NCBI GenBank assembly: GCA_017591395.1
Contig: WEDG01011437.1
Location: 1-64,000, forward strand
Length of the DNA: 64,000 nucleotides
Reading direction: 5' to 3'
Source: Schistocephalus solidus
Lineage: Eukaryota; Platyhelminthes; Cestoda; Diphyllobothriidea; Diphyllobothriidae
Shown here: in pieces, positions 54,601 to 63,600 of the stretch
How positions within the stretch are numbered: the stretch's first letter is position 1
Layout of the letters: every line of letters begins with the position of its first letter
The notes under the pieces: model-generated
Told to the model about the DNA's origin: nothing
Seen by the model: the letters and a program-made list of their open reading frames with translations, nothing else
Databases searched by the model: none
Translations under genes and position numbers: made by a program

Positions 54601-57600
54601 TCTCTGTGCTCCCGGTGGGGCTTCGTAGTTCAGGGGATTATAGATTTAGCTGTACTCAAGCCTGCCCCCGCTATCGCGGGTTCGACTCTCACCGCAACTT
54701 GAGTCAAATAGAACTTTGGGCTAACGAAAATTTTTAAAAAAACTCTGTGTAATACACTTGTGATATTTAAATGTTTTGCTTATGAAATTCGCGGAACTTA
54801 AATCCTATCTTTTTTATAAAAGCAGCGAATAGAAAGTATGAAAGCGTGCTTACGCATAATAGGTTTCGTTTAGATGCACTCGTAAAAAAGAGGTGCTGTG
54901 TTTGAAAAAGCCAAACGGGCAATGCGAGCAGCAGTTTAAAACTCAATAAAAGGACTCCAAGTGACTGCAAGAAAATATTTACTTAAGCCTGAGTAGCGCG
55001 GTTTCAGATGCACTATTCGTTGGAAGAATGGGTAGCAAGCTAGTAAAAACGAAAAACAGTTCATTTTAAGATACCACTAGGTGAATAATCTGTGATTGTA
55101 GATCTTTTTAGAAAAACGCAGACTCCTGCCAAACCCTAATTTTTGAAGACCTTTTTGGCACGCGTTGAACTTGACCCAAATTTGACGTTGACTTTGAAAA
55201 GTACGTCAGTAATCAATGACACATGCACTGTAACTGCCTAGAGAGGATAACAAGTCTGCCTCCTGCTGTCGGGGGTTCGAATTCAATCAAGGCCACCAAG
55301 TTTTTCACAATTGAGTCAAAAAGAATTATTGAAGTCTACCAAAACCGCCTATTAATAAAAAGTTTCTAAACTGGACACCAATTCGTACATTCATTTTTGC
55401 AACCTACTCACTCGATATCCTCTGAAAGCTACAAAGCACCCAATTAAATCTATCCGGTAGCATCACCACGCGAAAGGTTATAACTCTGTCCGAAGCTAAG
55501 ACGGATAGAAACAATTCATAAACGACGGAAACTGTTCAAGGCGCATAGATCATCATAGTGTACTCAATAAAAAAGCAATGTCACTTTTTTGAGACCACTA
55601 AAACGGTGGCCCGCTACTTACATTAATTGGAATGTTCTCCTTGTCATAGTCCTTTAGTGATTGCAAGAAGTTCATGTCACCAAGCAGACGCTTCGACGGA
55701 CCCCAGTAGTCGTTTACTTTTTTTCCAGTTGCCGGATCGTTAACCCTCTCCGGTTTGATGTCACGCATCACACAGACCGCCTCCATAACTAACTTCACAC
55801 CTGGCGGTGGATTGGCCATGGACTTTACGATGGTGATATCCGCCGGTTTAAGCGTATCAAGAGCAGCGAGGGCAGACTCGAGAGCAGGCTGCGCCTCAGC
55901 GAGATCAGCCCGACACTCTTCGCTCAGGGCTTTGAAGCATCAGCTTTCAGGTTAACCGCCTCCTCCTCCGCCTTCACTTTAATTCGCTGTTCTTCGGCGG
56001 CAGCAGATTCTGTTGCAATCACGACCAACAACTTGTCGTTCTCTTCACCGGCAACCAACAGTTGCGGTTGAAGCTGCTCTAGTTTTATCTGCATATCCGC
56101 GACCTGCGTGGCTGCAAACGCCAGTTTGTCCAATCCATTCACGTAGCTGTTAGGGCGAGATTTAAATGAAGAAAAAGTAATGTATGTGCATTACTAGTAG
56201 TGACATTCAGCACATCAATGTTGTATGTTTGTTTTATTTGCTACTAACTGATAGTTAGTAAACAGTCTGTATCGGAAACACGTCTTCTTTGTTTTCGCTT
56301 TGTCGTTCATTCACTCCCATTGTTCTTTATTCCTGGTTCTCATTTACTTTTAAACCGACAACCACGCGTTGGTTTCATTCGGTAGACTGTCCATCCAATC
56401 AATTTTAGGCAAGGATACGGTATGTAGTCGCTATCAGCACCCTTGGATCGTGTCTAACAGGAATTAGGGGTTATATGGAGTTATAAATGTGTGTGGCCTT
56501 GGACACAGGCCCCTTACTCTACCCTTAACCCCAACCCCAACCTTAACCGTTAACAGCATCTTTACTTTAACCCCACCCCTAACTCTCATCCTAAAATATC
56601 TTAACTGAACAACACCTACTCAAATAAATGTAGTAGCAAGTCTTGCGTGTTCAACCCACCCGACTACGTACAAATCCTTACCCTATTTTCTACCCCACTT
56701 TGTTCACTCTATCGTGCTCTGTTAATCTTGCTGTTTATGACTACAGAACCACAAAGAATATTTGAGCTATTCAGCCTGCCTTCTGACATAGCTTTTCTCT
56801 TCGGGTGCGTCTATTCGGGCGAATAAACTAGCATTTAATCAAGAAAATCGAGATAATCGAGATAGTCAGTTAAGTAGTTGGCGTCTATGGTTTTTCCGTT
56901 TACTTATATCATAGGATGAATGGGTTAATTTGAACGGCTGAGATTTTTTATGGTAGCCCTGGGTAAACACTCCGCGGTTTCTCTACTGTAATTGACATCA
57001 AGATTTGGGTTAAACTTAAAATTCCTGCCCAAGCGACTTCACTCAGCGTTCCTTCAAAGAGTTCCGGCAAAACATCAATCATGTTCGATAATTATATTAG
57101 ATGGTAGACCTAGAGCGATGCATCGAGTAAATGAACTTGCACACACTATACGTGGCAACCAAACAACACTGACACGTGTGTCGGGACCTTTGGCTAGTGT
57201 CTACTGTGAGAAAAAGGGTCATTTTGTGTGTCAGACGCTCGCTGAAACAGAGGGTCGGAGCAACATCAATCATAAGCACGCACATATATGGGGCATAACG
57301 TATTTTCTAAACTCACCGCATTTTAGCCCGCATGGTTTCCTCCTGTTTCTTTGTAATCAAGCGCTGAAAGCTACTGATGAGCTCCAGGTAGGAAGTTGGG
57401 GTAACATAGGTTTTACGACCCAGCTGCCTGTAGAATTTTTCTGAAAGATTCATAATCGAGGTATGAAAGTATTTGAAGATATGTACGGCGCTGTCACGCA
57501 TTTCCTCTTCAATCTGAATCGTGGTCAAAGACTTCCGGGCCACTCGTTCCAAGGCGTCTTCTGGCCAGGGCTTTTTGAGGAAGGGAAGTGAAAGAAGACA

Positions 57601-60600
57601 ACCGTAATTTTGGTCTTCCCGGGAAATCTCGGCAGTTTATGCAGTTTAACAACGCTTGCTAGTTGGTTAGTTGGTTAGATTGCTGAAAGATATAGCCAAG
57701 TCTTTTAGATATTCTTGGAAGAAAGACAGAGGCGAGAAGATACGTTTATCATCTGAAATCCGAAATCTGACCCGTCTATATGAACACGGGAGGCTTAAAC
57801 AAGTTTGAGCAAGAATTTAAAAGACAAAGTCAACCTTTTTCGAATTTAAGGAAAAAGCCCTGACCGTACATTATCATCGGTTGTTGCTATTCAGTTCAAA
57901 CGGAAAAAAAGTATTGAGGTAATTACTAATTGAGGTTTTTCGCTTTTTGATGGCAGGTAACTTGGGGTTTGAGGTTTTTATTCCGGAACAAGAGATCCTA
58001 TCGGACAAATTAACCCTTAGTTACAAATTAAAATTAAGGGACACATGCAACCACTTAATCTTGTGGCATCACCTAGATAGGAGTCTTATAGGAGTACAGA
58101 TGCCCTGTATGACCGCCTAAACAGGACACGGAAATAGGAACCGCCCAAAATACGTGCGGCTTTGTGCCCAATTCCGGGGAACTTGGGCTTAGGATTAAGG
58201 TGAGGATTAGGATTACGTTTAGGGTTAGGTTAAACTTTGAGGTTAAGGTCAGTGTTGGCGTTAAGGTCATGACTAGGCTAAGGGTTACCATCTTTGTGTT
58301 AACTGTAGGGTTTAGGTTTAGAGTAGGGCTAGCGTTGAGATTAAGGTAACAGTTTAGTTTTAGGTTAGTGTTAGTATTAGCGTTAAGACACGGGTATATT
58401 TACCCTCCTTGAAATTTACCGTAAGAACACCTATTTTAAGCAGGCGGAGCGATTTCTATTCCCGTGTCTAGTTTAGGTGGCCATACAAGGCATCCCTACC
58501 CTTGAAAGTTTAAATAACTTGCCCAAGGATTTGCATTTGTGTAAGATTGTTGAGATTCAGAGGGGTAATCAAATTGTCACAGGTTGAGAATCCATCAAAT
58601 ACCTGCCTGGTGTCATTAGCCTTACAAATCACAACATAACCCAACGTTATGGGTAGGCAATGCTATGAGCTTGGGAAACAGAATATAAGCAAACCGGATG
58701 TATGACTTACCATGAACCAGTCAATAGTACAACAGTTTATCAACGAGGGGAATTGTCGAAGCCGGTTTCGGAAGGTTTCGCCAATCGGTGAAAAGGCAAT
58801 CACGATGTGCAAGTTAGTTCTGCTGCGACTGACAAACATGGCATAGAGAGCCAGTGGCGAGGTATCGATGACGGCACCCTTCTTACTGGCTGCTTCGGCC
58901 GCGGACTGGACCATTTCGATCACCTCGGCTTTCTCCTCGGGCGTGTAGAGGTTGGGCACCTCGCCGGTGTTTAGCATGCTGTCAACATCCTCCAGGAAGC
59001 TCTCCTCCTTGATCTGCACATCAGTGATGAGAAAAACTGTCTCGACTGCCTGGCCACCTGTCGCTTTCAGGCATTGCTAAAATTTCGAAGATTAAGAGTG
59101 GGATAGAGTTTGTTAGGGGGCAAGTAGCGTCGAAGAAACAGTCAAAAACAGACACTTGAAAGAGCCCCGACACGTGTATTGAAAGTGCGCAAGAAAGGAA
59201 GCGTATACACAAATACTGAGGGATTTACTGGGGTGGCAGTACAGGTGTTCCTGGTTCGCGCATTAATTTCCGAGTAAATTAAAAGTGCACAAAGCTTTAA
59301 TCTTGAAGCTTTTCATAAAAAATGCTCCCCAGCCTCCGAGAATAATCATGAGGCATATTAAAAATCAAATTAAAATAGAGCCACACGGGGCAAAATTAGT
59401 TCCTAAAGTAAATTCAATGTTTTAAATAGGCGTACTATAGTTTTAAAAAATTGGCAGGTGTAGACTTAAAAATATTCAGGATGGGAGGATCGTGAAGCAA
59501 ATGGAAAACCCAGGAATAGGCACCCCCGCACAATAGGTGGTCTTGTGCTAATTTCTAGGTGGTGCTAGATTTATTGTTAGGGCAAGGGGATCGATAACCC
59601 CTGGAAATTGGCCCAAGGCCACCTGTAATACGAGAGTCCCAACGCCCGTGTCCAAACGACGAAAGTAAGTGCTACGGTGTGGGGCTTCGATGAAAGATTT
59701 GATAAGATGACTGAGAGAAAAAGCCCGAAGAAGCATAGAAGGGAGGAAGCTGCGGATGAAGATGAGAATGGACATAGAACCGTGCGGATGCTCGAAGAAA
59801 GGGAGGAACAGACCGGTAGGGAGGAGGGGGGGCCAAAAGGAATAGAAAAATTCAGGTAGCCCCTTTTAGGTCCTGCTCAAAGGTGCCGGTGAATTAAATT
59901 GCAATGCGGAAACCAACATAACCGATGTAAGAGATTTCTGTACGAATGAATACTTACGTAGGTGGCTCCGTGCATAAAGCACAAAAGCACAATATAGTTC
60001 TTTTCTGCGGAGGAACTAGCTCTCCGCTAAGTGCAACAGAACCAAAGTGTCCTCTTAATTCTTCCAAAGACTTGTTTGGTAGCATCCTGTTTATTGCGGA
60101 GCACGCTCCGGCTGGCATGAAATGTGCATAAAATGAGGATACGGGGAGGGGAGATTCACCTTTACGTCTTCGCGCCACTCATTCTTTCCGTAATTTTTGG
60201 AGATTTCAGGCTGGAACGTCTGGTAACCGGCCATTGCTGCCGCTAACCGGGTTAGAGACTGTCTTCCTGAACCTCCTACGCCCACTAAGAGAGCATGACC
60301 ACCGGGGACTCTGAGAACACGGCAGATGCGAGAGAGATGCTCTAGCACGTACCTGACAACAAAGAAGACGGGTTTTGCATTCAACTACCTGTGCAGACAA
60401 GGGATAAGAGCATGTAGGGCACCACAGCAGTTCAGTTGGAAACTAAGTGCTCTTACCTGATTGTCATCTGCGTTAGAAAGGGAGGAGGAGACCCATCTAC
60501 CGAAATAAGACACAGCTGCGACCGCGTACCACTTAAACCAGAGCCACTCAGGACACATTCCAGAAAGGTGTTTTACCCAAAAGTGCTAACGGTTTATTAG

Positions 60601-63600
60601 TATATCAGATCCAGATATCAATTATGCCCGACAACATTAAAATAGGCCATAAAGGCCAAAGTAGTCGTCCTGTCTTTATTTTACAACATCAAAAGCCTCA
60701 TTTTCTCTACTGTCATCCCTCTGGGCTCTCCGAGCCTAAAAGCCTGCGTGGTTGGGTCTGGAACAACACCATGCCGACAACTTACCCGACCCGATGATAC
60801 TGCCGCCTATAACATTTCTTTTGTCGGCATGAGTGGTGTGGTGTTGCTTTGAAGCCTCAGAAACAAAGGACAAAGTTGACCAGGACTGTGGACGATGGTG
60901 AGTGCTAAACCCTTAAATTAATAAATTTCCCCTACAGCCTACATCTCCCTTACCTCACGCGCCCATGCCCGATGTCGAGACAGAGTCAAGAAGCTCGGCG
61001 ACAGAATCGGGCGCAAGTGGCTGGTACGACAAAATCCGCACTTAAGCGTACCACCACTCTCCCTGATTTACAGCAAACACTTGACTAGGACGTTAACACA
61101 ATAACAAGAGGGTATGGGCAGTGGCACGGATCAAAGCCCATACAGCCTGGACCTTCGTGCCACTACGCCCATTATACACCACCTGATTGCAGCCTAAACC
61201 TAGCCAGGATTTGTGCAAATCATAATGAATGCGACACAAATCTCACAAGTACCTAAAAAGTTTCATGAAGAGGAGCCGAAAAGTACACCTTAATTATGTG
61301 GGAGGTGCTGGTGTTGGGTGGTGGTGGAGGGGGGATAACGCGTATCTATGAGGTATGCCTTAGTGGGTAAGACGGTGTGATGATGTGGGCAGGCCTGCTG
61401 TGAATCACCGCAGATTTGCGTGGAGGCGCATGAGGGTGTAACAGGGCTGACTTGCTTCTAGAAGGCACAATGCCACCAGTTGCAAGAGTCCAAACGAGGT
61501 GTATGTATGTATGTAAGTTCTTAGGAGCGCTGCCCAAAGGAGAGGATTAACTGAGTGCGGAGGCTTACCGGAAAATGACAAGATTCATCTTCGTTTTGTG
61601 TGTAGCATTGTAGTCATTTAAGCATTGTTCTACGATGGGATACATCAAGTTGTAGTCTTTTATCTCTTCGTAAGCACGGTCCTCTGGCAGGGCGTCCGGG
61701 TCCATATAGTCACCGAACATAAGGCTGTGTAGTGTCTCCTCGGAGACCTTAAGCGAAAAAGCAGTTGGATGAATAGGAACTGGGTGTACGAGCAATAGGC
61801 ATATTAGAATTCTCCCCCTCTAATTTTATTTCCCATCTCACGTGTGTTAGGCGGTGCTGATGACCACAAGAGCGGGCAGCTACAGGCTACGCTGTCCAAA
61901 TCAAAGCAGTTTTCGGTAGGGATGCCTTGTATGGCCGCCTAAACAGGATACGGGAATAGAAATCGCTCCGCCCGCTTAAAATAGGTGGTTTTACGGTAAA
62001 TTTCAGGGAGGGTAACTATACCCGTGTCTTAACGCTAACACTAGCCCTAACATAAAACTAAACTGTCACTTTAATGTTAGCCCTATCCATAGCCGTAACC
62101 TAAATCCTATAGGTAACACCATGATAACCTTAACCATTAGCCTCATAATGACCCTGACCTCAACTCTGACCTTAAAATTCAAATTGAACCTAACCCGAAA
62201 CTTAACCCTAACCCCCACCTTAATCTCAATCATCATTTTCTTGGAATTTAGCGCAAAGCCACATGTTTTGCGGACGGTTCCTTTTCCCACGTTCTGTTTA
62301 GGCGGTCAGGAAAGGCATTCTTTCAAAATTTTCTAATACACCAATTCGTAAATTGCAATTTTTGTGTGTAATCATAGCTGAGGATACATTTGCGGCTTGC
62401 TTTTATCGCAAGACACAGTTATTGGAGGAAACTTTGACTTAATTCTGAAAGCTAACGTTGAAAATAATCCTGGCAATGCAGAAAATCCCCTAGTCGGGTA
62501 CTAAAAGACAATCAACTTTGATATCTTGTATTAACTACGGCAAGTTTTTCAGCTTTTCTGGTAACACGCTTTGGCCTGATAGAAGTGAAGAACTTGTCAT
62601 TAATTAAGCCATAATGATGCTAACCGGTGGGCTGTGCTCGGGAATTTTCCGACATGCTCTATCCCCTTCGCATTTCGACCTGCGTAGTCTGTCACCTGTT
62701 TTTACAGCGTACACACCGAGATTCAAAATGGAGAATTATTGACATTCATTAAGGGACGGTGCGGGATTAAAGAGTGAACCCCAAGTCATAGTTGGATCTT
62801 AAAACTTTCTTGATTTTAATCCTTGGTTTAACTGCTCCAGTCTGCAGACAAGAGCACGAGGTTAGAACGGTATGCCGGGGTTCCTTCTTGCGAACAAGTA
62901 GGTTGATGGTTTAAAAGACCTCCTAATACTCAGTTTCTCCGGTAGCTTTTGCTGCAAGGACACATTTCAACCTCAACACTACTGATATCCCTTAGTTTAT
63001 TTTCTCTGCTACAGTAACGTCAATCAGTTTTACTGGAAGGAACTGCCCAAAAAGTTATATCGACAGTGAATTTGTATGAAATGAAGTTTTAAATAGGTTC
63101 TTTAATAAAAAATTGTGGTATCCAAAGGCTTAACGATCCACAACTTTTCGCACCATGACCTGCCTTTCCGCAGATTTCACTTATTGTCGAGTAATAGATG
63201 TGCAAGTTCCTGAAAACCAATTTCTGTCGTAAAACATTAAGAAGGAGCAGTTTTTAACATTATATTATTTTGAAGGAAAGAAATGTCAGGCCTTCAGAGG
63301 TGCTAGAAGATCTGTGGATAACATATCTCCTCTGTGTTCCAGTTAACATCTCAAAACCTCTTTAACTTGCAAAGTATCCATTTTACTTTAACTTTCAGTA
63401 ATCTTGAAAAAATACTAGGACAAGTAGGCTTTATGTCAGTAACTTTACCAAAAGTAGTTATCCTTACGTGAACATTGGAAATAATCTGCAATATTTATAC
63501 GGCTCAATTAACGATTTTAAGCAAGTAAGGCTGATACAGGCGATGGGAAGGTTCTCCACGGGCGCAACCAGGTTATGGTGTAAGAATTGGTTTGAAGGCA

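Larger units (their letters stand above)
52867..55621 (-). other. Dynein intron w6
   Basis: 2.75 kb, rich in repeats: SINE-B copies at 53115-53205 (minus), 53264-53370, 54475-54730 and 55243-55350 (plus), and repeat C at 53780-54170 (minus). AT-rich sequence lies between. Confidence 0.7.
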
